A stretch of 64,000 nt of DNA from positions 144,408,665 through 144,472,664 of the forward strand of contig JALIGW010000003.1 in the NCBI GenBank assembly GCA_023053685.1, written 5' to 3'. Every line of letters begins with the position of its first letter. The stretch's first letter is position 1. This document shows, in pieces, positions 36,941 to 48,334 of this stretch. A program made the translations under genes and the position numbers. This DNA is from Diadophis punctatus similis. Its lineage: Eukaryota; Chordata; Lepidosauria; Squamata; Dipsadidae. The notes beneath the pieces are model-generated. The model made no database searches and was not told where the DNA came from. It saw only the letters and a program-made list of their open reading frames with translations.

Positions 36941-37018
36941 CTCCCTCCCTCCCTCCCTCCCCCTCCCTCCCTCCCTCCCTCCCTCTCCCTCTCCCCCTCC
37001 CCCTCCCCCCCTCTCTCC
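36848..37018. repeat. (CT)n/(CTCC)n polypyrimidine tract
   Basis: About 90 bp CT, then CTCC and C-rich blocks. Forms half of a large pyrimidine domain with 37108-37204. Confidence 0.97.
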
Positions 37019-37107
37019 TTTTGCAATATATATATGTGTGTGTGTTTGTGTGTGTAGCATTTTTTGCTGATAAATGAAAATAAAGGGAGACTATTATAGA
37101 AATATAT

Positions 37108-37165
37108 CTCTCTCTCCCTCCCTCCCTCCCTCTCTCTCTCCCTCCCTCCCTCCCTCCCTCCCTCC

Positions 37166-37204
<39 letters not shown>
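37108..37204. repeat. (CT)n/(CTCC)n polypyrimidine tract, second block
   Basis: Separated from the first block by about 90 bp that includes TATATATATGTGTGTG. A 245-codon minus-strand frame spanning both blocks is a repeat artefact. Confidence 0.96.
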
Positions 37205-37207
<3 letters not shown>

Positions 37208-38230
37208 CCAGTTCAGTTATCTGAGTAAACAAGTGGGAGACAGGAAATGGAGTGTCTGTTATTTCATGTAGTGGGGGGGGGGAGGAAGCAACACCTTGGA
37301 GGTGAATGATAGATATTATTATAAGAAAGTTGTAGCTTAGGGCAGGTGAGTGGTGTGTTAATGAGGCCCACCCTGCTCCCTTTTGACAGATGGCTATCAT
37401 TGTTCAGATGCAGCCATCAGACAGATTAATAACCGGGCTGCCAGTTGCCCTGCAGTTGGAGAACAGGCTCTTCATTCTTCTGCAGATTTCTCTAATCTGC
37501 TGACCTGGAGATGACCCAGCGAAGGTGGAGCCGAACGTTTCATCTCCAGCCTAGAACAGTCCGAGAAGATGCCGGGTGAAAAAGGAAACTGTTTCCTAAA
37601 GTATTGCCGGCCTTGAAATTCCTTGCTGATTTAGAAAGGAAAAACAACCCAAGAGAGCTGAGATTATTCAACAAAGATGTCAGTTTAATCTCAAATGACC
37701 AAAACCTACAAGAATCCCTTACTGTGCCCAAAGGACCATATGTTATGGGTTCATATCAAAATAATTTAGCAGAAATCCCTTCACGGTGCATATATTTTCA
37801 TATGCATAAGTATTGCTATGTTAGGGTAATAGCAATATACACAGAAGAGACAAATGAAGGTAAATTTTATTTTGCCCTCGGGATAAATACCAGGTTTCCC
37901 TTCAAGCAAGCATTTGCCGAGGCCTTCCTGAGCCCTAGGTTTATTTTTAAAGGGGGTCAGGTCTGATTTTGATCATCAGTATGCCTTAATTCCTGTCAGT
38001 CTCATCCAGTCTTCCTGGAATAGTGGGTGGCTCACCTTTGTTTACACCTGTCACCAAGTAGTGCCATCTGCAGGGGAGATAAAAACCTCTAGATGGCTTC
38101 CCCTCCCACACAATCAAACCTCTGCTCCCTTTTTTTGTGCCAGAACTTTGATCTTGTGGGTGCAGCAGCCATCTTGAATTTTTTTACATCCCCTTCCCCC
38201 GGACAGCCCTACCACCAGGCAACAAACCAC
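37205..38230. other. Unassigned stretch
   Basis: G-run at 37272-37281. The 120-codon frame at 37604-37966 is not recognised and shows no domain. Confidence 0.35.
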
Positions 38231-38300
38231 TGCAATACTTGTGTATGTCAATGAAGACTCAATCCATAGGTGTCTAAAAGTTGAATCATGGCAACTGGAC

Positions 38301-38906
38301 CAGCGGTGGGTTGCTCCCGGTTCGGCCCGGTTCTTAGTACAGGTAGCGCCGGTGGCGGCAGGCTCCGTCCACCTGCCCAGGATGCTTCTGTGCCAGTGGT
38401 GGGTTCCTACCGGAGCTGTCCGGTGCGTAGCTCCGGTAGGGAGCGGCCGATTGCGCAATTTGCACGCAACCGCTCCGGAGCCGTCTTTGCCGGTCCGTCA
38501 CGCGCATCGCCACCTTTTTGTGAGAATTTTTGGGCGATTTTGCTTCTGCGCATCATGGAAGCAAAATCGTGCCAAAATCATGCCAAAATCTCGCACGCGC
38601 ATCCCCTCATGAGATTTTGGTGAGATTTTGCTTCCACGCATGTGCAGAAGCAAAATCACGCCAAAATCTCTCTCACACATGCATCCCCTCATGAGATTTC
38701 GGTGTGATTTTGCTTCCGCACATGCGCAGAAGCAAAATTGCATGATGGGGCGCGCACGTAGTGAGCGCACGTGTTCCTGAAACGTGGAGATATGCGTGCA
38801 GCGCACCGGCACTGGTAAGTGAGCAACTTTCTGCACATGCGCAGAAGCTTCATGAGTGCAAGCGCATGTGCGAACCGATAGTAAAGGGTTTTAGAACCCA
38901 CTACTG
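38301..38906. mobile_element. hAT MITE, GTGGGTT family, containing a second copy
   Basis: CAGCGGTGGGTTGC at the left, TTAGAACCCACTACTG at the right, perfect duplication AACTGGAC (38293-38300, 38907-38914). It holds another element of the same family. Confidence 0.92.
38394..38830. mobile_element. hAT MITE nested in a relative
   Basis: Starts CAGTGGTGGGTTCCTACC and ends near CACCGGCACTGGTAAGTGAG, matching 7286-7713. Its last few bases are eroded; TTCTGTGC and TTCTGCAC at the edges may be a mutated duplication. Contains GCATGTGCAG/GCATGCGCAG hairpins. Confidence 0.82.
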
Positions 38907-39195
38907 AACTGGACCAAACTTTGTTAATCTGAGATGTTTCGTTGCTCATCCAAGCAACTTCATCAGTCAGAGCAAAATTAGTTTGGCAGAGAGTCAGAGA
39001 GTCATTGGAATGTACCAACACTCTAGCCTGAAGTTGGTGTGGCAAGAGTTGGTATATTCCAATGACTCTCTGACTCTCTGCCGAACTAATTTTATTCTGA
39101 CTGATGAAGTTGCTTGGATGAGCAACAAAACGTCTCCGATTAACAACTGGTTAACTGGTCCAGTTGCCATGATTCAACTTTTAGATACTGCAATA

Positions 39196-40735
39196 TATGG
39201 TCCCGCCTGCATCAAATGCCCCACATGCAATTTGCTAAATAAGAATCCCTGGTCAGGGGTTCAGAGATGAATTTAAGAAGGGACAAAGTGCAAGTTTATG
39301 GATGGAGCCATGCCATATTTCATCCTAGACACCACAGTCACATCTGCTCGACATGACAGCTGTTCTCATTATTTGCAGAGACATCGGGAAGAGAAAGCTG
39401 CTGGATCTGCAAGTTCTATCATCAAACTCAAAGTCTTATGCAACATAAAGGAAACTGTTTAATGCCCAAAAGGAGTCACATCAAGCCTATTTCATTTCAG
39501 CTGAAACGATACATTTTTTTTGTTCTGGACACATCTAATTCTTGGCCATCCTTCCAATCACATTTGGAGAATGCACCCTCCCCCTCACTGATCATTCAAG
39601 AGCTAGATGTAGCCCTCAACTTCAAAAAAAAGTTGCAGAGCTGTGTTTAAAGGAACACTAAACTTTTTCACCCCTGTCTTTTGAATGGCAAGTTTTTTTT
39701 ACTAATTCCTCTTAAAATGAGACAACTATAAACAGCCTATTCTAAGTTTGACAGGTAAAATAGATGGGAGACCATCCTACATTATGAAGGAAAGTATTGT
39801 CAAGGGTGGGAGGGAGAATTCTTTGCCAGCCAGTAATTTTTCTTTTAAGATTTGTGAATATTCTCACCTTTCTAAATTTAAACTTTTCTTAGAATGGGTA
39901 GCAGGAGTTTTGCCTGACCATCTGCAAGGTGTGGCAGGGTGTTAATGCGTACATCTGCTTTGGATACACAAAGAAGTGGAAGAAGTACAGTAATAATAGC
40001 ACTCTCCATTTATAGGGGAAAGCTTAAAATCTGGGAGATCCACAGGAACATGTATAACTGCTTAAAGTATAGGCTGTCTTCTATAATAGGGACCTACATT
40101 CAAAGTAGAATTTGCTTCCTCTGTTACAAAATTGAGCTTGAAGCAGATGCATCTTCCTTCATTTTAAAAATATTAATCATAAGATAAGACACAGGCCTAT
40201 ACTAATAAAAAAGTCTTTTAAAAAAAGCTACATTATTTTGGGGGTCAACATGCTACAAACCCACCCACCCCCCGGCCCTTTTAAGATACATACTTCCATT
40301 TTCAATACAAGTCTAGAAAATATTTTCGAAAATTTACAGTAAGCAATTACTTTTTCTAATGCTTTGCTCCCTAAAATAGATAGATGACTGGGAGATTTTA
40401 TGGGATTCTTTTCTTACATATCTTGCTTTATGCCCTAAACAAGAAACTTTTAAAGTATGTCTTATAGACCATCATTGAACCACAAGAATCCAGCAGGCTG
40501 CAGCCTTGCCATATTCACAGCCAGAATTCATTTGTTCTCCTAGCAGGAGAACTGACAGTCAGCTATAAGAGCTTCCTTACCACGTCAGATCTCATTTCCC
40601 ATCTGAACTGACATCCATTTCAGGAAAATAGAAGAACGTCTGGAACTAAACATTTTAAGATACAAATAATGATGCAAATAGCAAAGCAGATAAACTAGAA
40701 GAGCACCTGACTTTGGTGGAACCAAGGAAGAGCAC
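39196..40735. other. Unassigned stretch
   Basis: No recognised gene or repeat; short C-rich run at 40260-40275. Confidence 0.4.
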
Positions 40736-40969
40736 CAGGGGTGGAATTCAGTAGGTTCTGACAAACTGGTAGCGGAAATTTTGAGTAGTTCAGAGAACCG
40801 GCAAATACCACCTCTGGTTGGTCCCAGAGTGGGGTGGGAATGGAGATTTTGCAATATCCTTCCCCCAGGAGTGGAGAGGGAATGGAGATTTTGCAGTATC
40901 CTTCCCCTGCCACACCCACCAAGCCACGCCCACAGAACCGGCAGGGAAAAATTTTGAATTTCACCCCTG
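40736..40969. mobile_element. hAT MITE, GTGAAATTCA family, inverted copy
   Basis: Left CAGGGGTGGAATTCAG, right TTGAATTTCACCCCTG, duplication AAGAGCAC / AAAAGCAC (7 of 8). Internal sequence is the reverse complement of 16356-16599. Confidence 0.92.
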
Positions 40970-41039
40970 AAAAGCACCCACTCTCAGAACTGGAAGATTT
41001 GCCTTATGGCGCAAATCTTCCAACATATGTCATCTGTTG

Positions 41040-41515
41040 TTCAGGGGTGTTTTTTTTGGGAAAACAGGTTGAATGCACTTCTAAAATAGTACTAAACCCA
41101 TATCCAAAAGAAATCCAATTATCTACCAGTGATAATCGCTGGTATTTAACACCAGATAAGTTATCCAGAATGTATAAAGGTATTTCAAATGAATGTCGGA
41201 AATGTAAATGTAAAAAAGGGACCTTTTATCATTTATGGCGGACACGTGTTAAAGCAAAGAAATATTGGGGTAGGATTCATATTTTAATACAGAAAATTCT
41301 TAAAGTGAACATAAAGATATAACCGGAAACTTTTCTTTTGGGTTAAATGGAAAAAGACTTTTTTGGGGGGGAATTTAGAACGTTGATGTTATATATATGT
41401 TGATGACAGAAAGACTACTTTATGTGCAAAAATGGAAGGACTTTTTGATCCCCACAATGGATGAATGGCTGCAAAAGTTGAATTGACTGCTTTGATCAAA
41501 GAAAAATAAATAAAT
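41040..41515 (+). pseudogene. L1 ORF2 C-terminal fragment and 3'UTR
   Basis: The frame up to 41320 includes RWYLTPDKLSRMYKGIS, CRKCKCKKGTFYHLW and AKKYWGRIHILIQKILK. This is the C-terminal cysteine-containing region of L1 ORF2 (W-Y-LTP...C..C....G...H.W). The following DNA is frameshifted ORF2 tail, then an AAATAAATAAATAAG end. 5'-truncated. Confidence 0.9.
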
Positions 41516-41799
41516 AAGTACTTTTGTTTCTACCTGGAAACCACTTCTGGACTTTGTGCTTGAGGTGGAAAAAAATGAAACTTTGATTTTGGGTTTTACT
41601 GATTAGATTTGTTGTTATAGAAATGGCTAGTATATACTAATATGTAAAAGTAAAAAGTTGAGGTTTGATGTTAATGCCTTATTCTACTGTACCAGTGGGA
41701 GTCGGAAGTCAACTCCTTTTTTTCTCTTCTCCCATCTTTTCTACACTTCTCCTTTCTCCTTTCCCTCCCTTATTTTTCCTACTATTTGCTTTAGTATTT

Positions 41800-41949
41800 T
41801 CAGCACTGTTGCGCACACAAAGGACAGCTGATCATCGCATGCATATGCGCGCCAGAAACCCAGAAGACAAACAGGCAAGGCCATGTGTGCCGGGCGACAT
41901 GGCTTTGTGTACCATTTTGGGCACGTGTGCCATAGGTTTGCCATCACGG
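41800..41949. mobile_element. Right end of a hAT element, GTGATGGC family
   Basis: GGCACGTGTGCCATAGGTTT then GCCATCACGG, followed at once by GTATAGGG and a CR1 3'UTR. The left end was not found, so the copy is truncated or too diverged; the start is approximate. Confidence 0.7.
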
Positions 41950-42032
41950 GTATAGGGTTTCCTGCTTGAGGAGGGAGTTGGATTAGAAGACCAACAAGGC
42001 CCCCGCTTCCAATTCTGTTATTCTGTTAGGAT
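41950..42032 (+). mobile_element. CR1 LINE 3'UTR
   Basis: GTATAGGGTTTCCTGC, GTTGGATTAGAAGACC, CTTCCAATTCTGTTATTCTG: the terminal part of CR1, directly abutting a hAT end at the same CR1 position as in 25217-25224. Confidence 0.88.
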
Positions 42033-42314
42033 TAGATTAACTCCATTCAATCAAAAGCTTTTATAGGAATGCCTAAATCCGATAACCTTCTTTTGCTTAC
42101 TAGAGCTGTAGAAAAACATTTGCTAAAAAAGCAACCTTATTCATTATATAACTTATTGCCAAAGACTGGCATCATAATATACAGCTTCTCAACACACACA
42201 CACCCCAAACGATCAAATAATGCCTACTGTTCCCAGCCTAAGCAGTGGGCTTTAGACTAATGATCTCATGGAATCTTGTTTGTTCTGGGAAAATAGGCAA
42301 TACCTGGAACGGGT
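42033..42314. other. Unassigned stretch
   Basis: Nothing recognised. Confidence 0.4.
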
Positions 42315-42406
42315 GAGAATTCTGTACTTTCAAAATGGAGAATTCTGTACTTTCAAAATGGAGAATTCTGTACTTTCAAAATGGAGAATTCTGTACTTTC
42401 AAAATG
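42315..42406. repeat. 23-bp tandem repeat, four perfect units
   Basis: Unit begins GAGAATTCTGTACTTTC and ends AAAATG; four identical copies in direct succession, then a degenerate fifth (GAGATTTCTG). Confidence 0.97.
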
Positions 42407-42541
42407 GAGATTTCTGACTCCATTTTGGATTGGGGATTTTGTGTGCTGCTGGTACCACCAAATGATTTGTCTGAGGCAGCAGTTTACAAGAGTAAATGTA
42501 TCTTGGTAGAAGTATTAGATCCAAATTGCTTAACTTTAGAT

Positions 42542-42702
42542 CAGAGGTCTCCAAACTTGGTAACTTTAAGACTTGTGGACTTCAACTCCCAGAATTCCCC
42601 AACCAGCCATGCTCCCCCTAGGAGAACATTGAACATGCTTGATGAGGAATTGTGGGAGTTGAAGTCCACAAGTCTTAAAGTTGCCAAGTTTGGAGACCCC
42701 TG
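42542..42702. mobile_element. Palindromic hAT MITE
   Basis: CAGAGGTCTCCAAACTTGG pairs with CCAAGTTTGGAGACCCCTG; flanks CTTTAGAT / CTGTAGAT (7 of 8). Centre asymmetrical, so older than the copy at 17143. Confidence 0.93.
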
Positions 42703-43829
42703 CTGTAGATTGCTACTAAATGGCAGCATACAGTGTTTCCTAAATCTCTTTGTTACTATCGAACAAACTTCTGGATTTTATGCAGCTCAAGTTTGGCAGC
42801 TCTAGGTTTGGAGACAAGGCCATCGTTAGAGGAACACAACAAATGATGCAAAAGTAAGCTGGCAGAAGTCCCTAAAGCAAATCTGGGGGAAAATGTCCCT
42901 GCAGTAGAGACAATATAAAGGAAAGCATGGAAGTTTTGGAATGGCTCACATGGGACAACTTCGTTTCCATTCAGGGCTGAATTACTGTATTGACAAAGCC
43001 AGTTTGCAATGTGTGATTGATAGGTTTATTATTACCATGCCTGCATTCCCATCTTGTTTAACAGGCAGCTTGCAAGACAAATGTTTTAATTTATACAGTA
43101 CCATTATTTGGTGTCTGATAGTAGTTTGGGGGCTGCTGGGTTGTAGCATACAAATGAAAAGTGCCGTGGACTTCTTTTGTTTCATTTTGTCTTTCTGAGT
43201 TTTAGGTCCTGGTGTGTGTTTTTAGCTCAGTGTTCCAACATTGCTGATTAAAATGACTTGCTTTGTGGTGGTGTTGGTGGTGGGGGAAAGCAAGGCTTTT
43301 CAAATGTTGCTATCCGTGATATGTATACAGTTCCATTTAAGTAAGTACCATGCCATTCAAAAAGGGACTTCCGATTATGCAACTTGAAATGATGCTATTA
43401 GTATTTTTACAAGCTATGCTCTTTTATGGTTAATTGCCATTTATTTGTTGCTCTCCCTATGAGAACATAGATTTAGCATGTGGAGCATTATTGTTATCTT
43501 TTTTTAAAAAATGAGCAATAGTTTTCTCTTGTCATTAATCCAGATAGTAGTGATGGGCAAAAGGGCATGTTGCAAAGCATGGAGAGTGATTCTCTGACCT
43601 TTCTGTTTGGTGAGGTAAAGGGATGCTAATCCTGTGTGAAGTCTTGTCTATACCTGCAGACAGTGCTTACCTGATAATGGGGATGCCCCTGAACACCTGG
43701 ACTAAAGTTTTGAACCGCTGGCTTGGAGAATTTCTTTGCAAACTTCTTCTCAGCCTTGTGAGGTAGTCCAGAAAAGAAGTACACACAGAAGTACTAACTA
43801 TACCTTTATTGCAAGGTTACATTAACAGA
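42703..43829. other. Unassigned stretch
   Basis: No recognised gene or repeat. Confidence 0.4.
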
Positions 43830-44464
43830 ATCTTTGAAGTCTAGATTTAAACTTCAGAGGATAATTAGAACTGCAGAAAAAACAATTGCTACCAACCTGC
43901 CTTCCATTGAGGACCAGTATAATGCACGAGTCAAAAAGAGGGCTGTGAAAATATTTACAGACCCCTCACATCCTGGACATAAACTATTTCAACTCCTACC
44001 CTCAAAACGACGCTATAGAGCACTGCACATCAGAACAACTAGACACAGGAACAGTTTTTTCCCGAACGCCATCATTCTGCTAAACAAATAATTCCCTCAA
44101 CACTGTCAAACTATTCACTGTCTGCACTACTATTAATCTTCTCATCGTTCCTATCACCCATCTCCTCCCACTAATGACTGTATGACTGTAACTTGTTGCT
44201 TATATCCTTACGATTTATATTAATATTAATTGTTTCCTGATTGCTTATTTGTACCCTGTGACAATCATTAAGTGTTGTACCTCATGATTCTTGACAAATG
44301 TATCTTTTCTTTTATGTACACTGAGAGCATATGCACCAATGACAAATTCCTTGTGTGTCCAATCACACTTGGCCACTAAAGAATTCTATTCTATTCTATT
44401 CTATTCTATTCTATTCTATTCTATTCTATTCTATTCTATTCTATTCTATTCTATTCTATTCTAT
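43830..44464 (+). pseudogene. L3/CR1-type LINE, ORF2 C-terminus with (ATTCT)n tail
   Basis: The best copy of this family here. The frame 43834-44091 encodes about 85 residues of the ORF2 C-terminus, including LQRIIRTAEKTIATNLPSIE and TDPSHPGHKLFQLLPSKRRY, ending FFPNAIILLNK. The 3'UTR (TTGTACCTCATGATTCTTGA, GTACACTGAGAGCATATGCA) leads to about 77 bp of ATTCT units (44388-44464). 5'-truncated within ORF2, so no reverse transcriptase. Confidence 0.9.
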
Positions 44465-45103
44465 TAAATATTGAATATTCATTTGAACTAGAGAGAGGTC
44501 ATTGTGTTGTACTATTAGCTTTTTATTGAAAAAAGTGGGAAATAACTTTTTTTTTTTGTATTTGTCTGATGTAATTTTGTTTCTTTTTAATCTGACCTTT
44601 CATTCCCCTCTAATCTGTCCTTTCCCCCTTTATGTTAGTTTGTATTTTAAGGCTTGTTTATAAAATACAATAATGATATTATTATTATTATTTTTTAAAA
44701 GAATCTTCCAAGTCCGAAAAGGAAATCTCTCTCTCATCCCCTTTACAGTCCAAGAAACTAGGAAGGGGCCTTCTGAGATGCCTTGCTACATTCCCAATCC
44801 TTCTGCAGGCTCAGCTGCTTCTTATCTCAGCTGCCTCTTCTCAGTCATCCAGGCCATGGTTGTCCCAAATATGCTTTTTCAGAAGGCAACTGGACTTCCT
44901 GTTTTTCTTTGAAAGCTTCTCCTCCAAGATGTTTCTTCCCTGCCTGTTATCTGTTGCCTAGTCTGAGGCTTCTGCTTTCCAAGGTCATTCCCACATACCC
45001 TTACAAATTCCTTCTGAATAGCTTGCCCAGCCCTAAATATATATGCATTTATAACCCTGCAATTCCACAAGGAATTTCCTTACAATAACAAATCCCCGTG
45101 AAG
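44465..45103. other. Mostly unassigned, with a foldback-repeat fragment
   Basis: At about 44880-44940 GAAGGCAACTGGACTTCCTG and nearby sequence match the repeat at 61246-61376. The rest is unassigned. Confidence 0.45.
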
Positions 45104-45295
45104 CAGAGGTGGGTTCCTGCCGGAGCCGTCTGATACACAGCTCCGGTAGGGAGCGGCCGATTGCGCGTGTCGCCATCTTTTTTGGTGAATTTTTGGGCGA
45201 TTTTGCTTCTGCGCATGTGCGGAAGCAAAATCTCGCCAAAATCTTGTGAGAGGACACGCACGTGCAGATTTCAGCAAGATTTTGCTTCCACGCAT
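45104..45295. mobile_element. hAT MITE, GTGGGTTC family, right end missing
   Basis: CAGAGGTGGGTTCCTGCC to GATTTTGCTTCCACGCAT, the left half of the 7286-7713 type. It joins a CR1 fragment at about 45296 without its own right terminus. Confidence 0.85.
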
Positions 45296-45600
45296 TCCAC
45301 TCATTAATTGTTCTAACTGTCAGGAAATTTCTCCTTAGTTCTAAGTTGCTTCTCTCCTTGATTAGTTTCCACTCATTGCTTCTTGTTCTACCCTCAGGTG
45401 CTTTGAAGAACAGCCTGACTCCCTCTTCTTTGTGGCAACCCCTGAGATATTGGAACATTGCTATCATGTCTCCCCTAGTCTTTCTTTTCATTAAACTAGA
45501 CACACCCAGTTCCTGCAACCGTTTTTCATATGTTTTAGCCTCCAGTCCCCTAATCATCTTTGTTGCTCTTCTCTGCACTCTTTCTAGAGTCTCAACATCC
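45296..45600 (-). pseudogene. CR1 LINE ORF2 C-terminal fragment
   Basis: The minus-strand frame contains VSSLMKRKTRGDMIAMFQYL and LELRRNFLTVRTINEWN, the CR1 ORF2 C-terminus, starting upstream with MQRRATKMIRGLEAKTYEKR. It is cut after INEWN by the hAT fragment, so the last ~25 residues and the 3'UTR are missing. The 181-codon open frame joining it to the hAT is accidental. Confidence 0.9.
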
Positions 45601-45724
45601 TTTTTACATTGTGGCGACTTATTTCTGAGTAAACACGCACAGGACTGTGCTGCCAGAAACCAAAATGGTCCTTGGCTTTTGACTGAAAAATGTAATCAAG
45701 AGAATTGGCTTCCAGACAAGTATT

Positions 45725-45930
45725 TATTTTGTGGACTTATATGTCTATGGAGATTCTCAGTCTTCCAGGCCAGGGGTCTCCAACTTTAAGACTTGTGGAC
45801 TAAAGTTGCCAAGGTTGGAGACCCCTGATCCAGGTCATGGTTGTTCCAAAGGTGCTTTTTTCAAAAGGCAACTGGATTTTCTGGATTTTCTGAAATGAGA
45901 CATTTCATTCAAGAAGCTTCTTTTTCAGTT
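45725..45930. repeat. Foldback-type repeat fragment with nested mini-MITE
   Basis: TCTATGGAGATTCTCAGTC and GTTCCAAAGGTGC / TCAAAAGGCAACTGG match the repeat at 61190-61460. It is split by the 57-bp element at 45771-45827. Confidence 0.65.
45771..45827. mobile_element. 57-bp palindromic hAT-like MITE
   Basis: CAGGGGTCTCCAACTTTAAG and AAGGTTGGAGACCCCTG are inverted, with only GACTTGTGGACTAAAG between. Flanks TTCCAGGC / ATCCAGGT agree at 6 of 8. Essentially the terminal arms of the 42542-42702 type. Confidence 0.8.
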
Positions 45931-47862
45931 TGGACTTATATGTTGCCATGAACTCAGTTTTCATTCTTGGTTCACCTTCTCCATATTTTTCCTCTGTAAA
46001 TGCAAAGTTCATAGAGAGGGAGAGAAAAAAAATTATGGTAACTCCAAGGCTTAAGGAGAATACAATTCTGACTATTGCCAATAACTTCCTACTGAAAGGA
46101 TAATTCATTGGGTAACTTTAAAAAAACTGTCAAGTAGGAATTCTTGAGGAATATCCATTTTTCAGCACCAGGGTACAGTATGTGAGCATGCTGTTCTTAA
46201 GAGAAAACAGCTAGTATCTATATGTGCAAGATGACATTTTTGATAAGCCCTTTTGCAAACTAGCTGTTATAAAAATAAAAGATTAGTGCTGTGTGTGAAA
46301 CAAAATGTAATAGTATACCGTTAGATGTGCATCCAGAAGCTTCCAGACTTTTTCCTTTCTGAAAATCTTGAGTCACTCAAAGGTTTTCCTGAAGACTTCT
46401 CTTCTGCATCATTGTCTTGTGATATCTGGCCTAACTAATCCTGCCAAAGACGGCACAACCCTAACCCATCATTCAGAGGAGCCATTTTGCATATTGATCC
46501 GGTTTTGGGTCTCTTCCAATCCAATTTCTTTCAACAGTCAGCCAGCATAACCTCTGATGAATAATGCTGGAAGCAGTAATTCAGCAGCACTGGAGGGCCC
46601 CGGGTTTCTTCTGCAGTGTTCCCATGAGATATGGTATAAAGACAGCAGGACATTTTTCTTCTTATTGTATCATCATGCTGACTTTTTGCTCACAGTAACA
46701 TCAACTATCAGATTTGGTGGTAAAACTCCAAAGGAGAGCTGGAAAAATATCTTCTTTGGTTCACAAAAACAGAATCCATGGAGCTTTCAGATAATCTTGT
46801 CCAGATTTTAAGATATTATCTTAAAAAATGAAAACATCTAGTAGTACACTGAACAGGAAGACAAATTATTTCCTCTGTTGTAGTTTGTGCGTTTACTCAT
46901 TTACTCAAATAATATATCTTTTTAATGTCACTTTTTAAAGCAAAGCCCTTGAGTACTAAAATAAAATGAATGTCGTGCACTTTTCCAAAATCTTGATACA
47001 TCATACGCCTTGGTGGAACAGATCCAGTTAATAAAAATAAATGTCCATGATTCTCACATGCAATTATTCTTATTTAGAAGAGACCCAGAGTTACTAGAGA
47101 CATAAGGCAAAATCCAAACTAATTTAGTTAGGCTTTCAGGATGCTGGACATTTAATAATTTTTCTCTTTCGTGAACAGAATATTTCCATCATTAACAGGG
47201 TCTCTAGGTTTTATTATAAATGTTCACAATTCTTGATTTCAAAAGGGTGCTTTGAATTTCATTTAGTCTCCTTTTTTGATAGTAGTGGATAGTTGGTGTT
47301 ATAATACCTGGTTAAAAGAAAACATAGATCTATTTATAACTTTCAGTTTTAGAAATGAGCCATTTTATATACATACACGCATTCCATTTAGACATACAGA
47401 TAGCACACACAGAAACCACTCAAGCACACATACTCTGTTTAAACAGCCTCTTTAAAACACCCTTCTTAGACAAAACAGCCTCCATTAACACCTACACAGC
47501 TAGTTGAAAGTCAGACTGGTGTCTGAGGATGGTCATTTTTCAAGTGGAGTGATAATACAGGAGTAGGCTTGGGATAGTCCTTCTTCAGCAGTGATCCCTC
47601 CTTATTTCAAATTTCTCTATGCAGCCATTATACTGCACAGAACAGGACCTTATCTCTGATTAGCTGCTAATTGGAAATACCAGCTTTCTCCTTTTCTTTG
47701 GGAGAAGGAGTTGCTATGATATCAAGATTAGGCCTGGAGCTGAAAGAGCAGAACCTGTGTAGGACACTGTATGCATTTCAGCAGGGCCTTAAGCCTGCAG
47801 CTTTGACATGATTTTTCTTCTAGTTTCTCTGACTGCTTCAATTGCCTGAGTTGGTGAGTAGG
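45931..47862. other. Unassigned stretch
   Basis: No recognised gene or repeat; the small frames near 46368-46811 show no domain. Confidence 0.4.
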
Positions 47863-48334
47863 CAGGGGTGGGCTTCAAAAATTTTAGCGGACTTCCGGTT
47901 TGGTGTTCGGCGCCGATGGCGTTCTTCTTTCAGGACGCCTTTCCGACTCCCTGCCGGGCCGCCAGAACAGCTGTCTGGCGGCTCGGAATATCTCTGCCCC
48001 GGACATAGGGGAGAGAGGAGAGCGTGGCAGGTGGGGTAGAGCCCCCTAGCGCCCTAGGAGTCATCCAGGGGCGAGAAGGGAAGGCTCCCCAGGTAGCCTG
48101 CCCCTAGCTCCGGGAGCCAGGAAATCTCCGCTTTTGCGGAGCTAGACGCCGAAGCCACCGCTGCCTCTAGAAGAGGATTTTTAAAACTTTTTTTTCTGTG
48201 CAGTTAAAGAGGCAGACAGAGAGAACCAGGGGCTTTGCTGGGCAAGTATGGATTTTTTTTCTTTTTTTTTTAAACCCTCGGCTAACTTCTATTTGAAGAA
48301 ACAAAGTAACATTTAATATGCAACAATATGGCGT

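Larger units (their letters stand above)
38235..39195. repeat. Large foldback repeat, Penelope-like flank type, split by hATs
   Basis: Arms of roughly 250 bp: the left arm is 38235-38300 plus 38915-39022, the right arm 39046-39195, around a spacer of about 22 bp. Matching pairs include TGAATCATGGCAACTGG / CCAGTTGCCATGATTCA and TGCTCATCCAAGCAACTTC / GAAGTTGCTTGGATGAGCA. The left arm is interrupted by the hAT at 38301-38906. Confidence 0.85.

Noticed and set aside
36663..37400. 245-codon minus-strand open frame rich in Glu-Arg
   Set aside because: Produced by CT/CTCC repeats, which have no stops on either strand; not a gene.
37604..37966. 120-codon + strand frame as a possible gene
   Set aside because: No domain, no splice or promoter context, and no family recognised; left as unassigned.
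42315..42406. CRISPR-like array
   Set aside because: Units are contiguous with no spacers, and the genome is eukaryotic.
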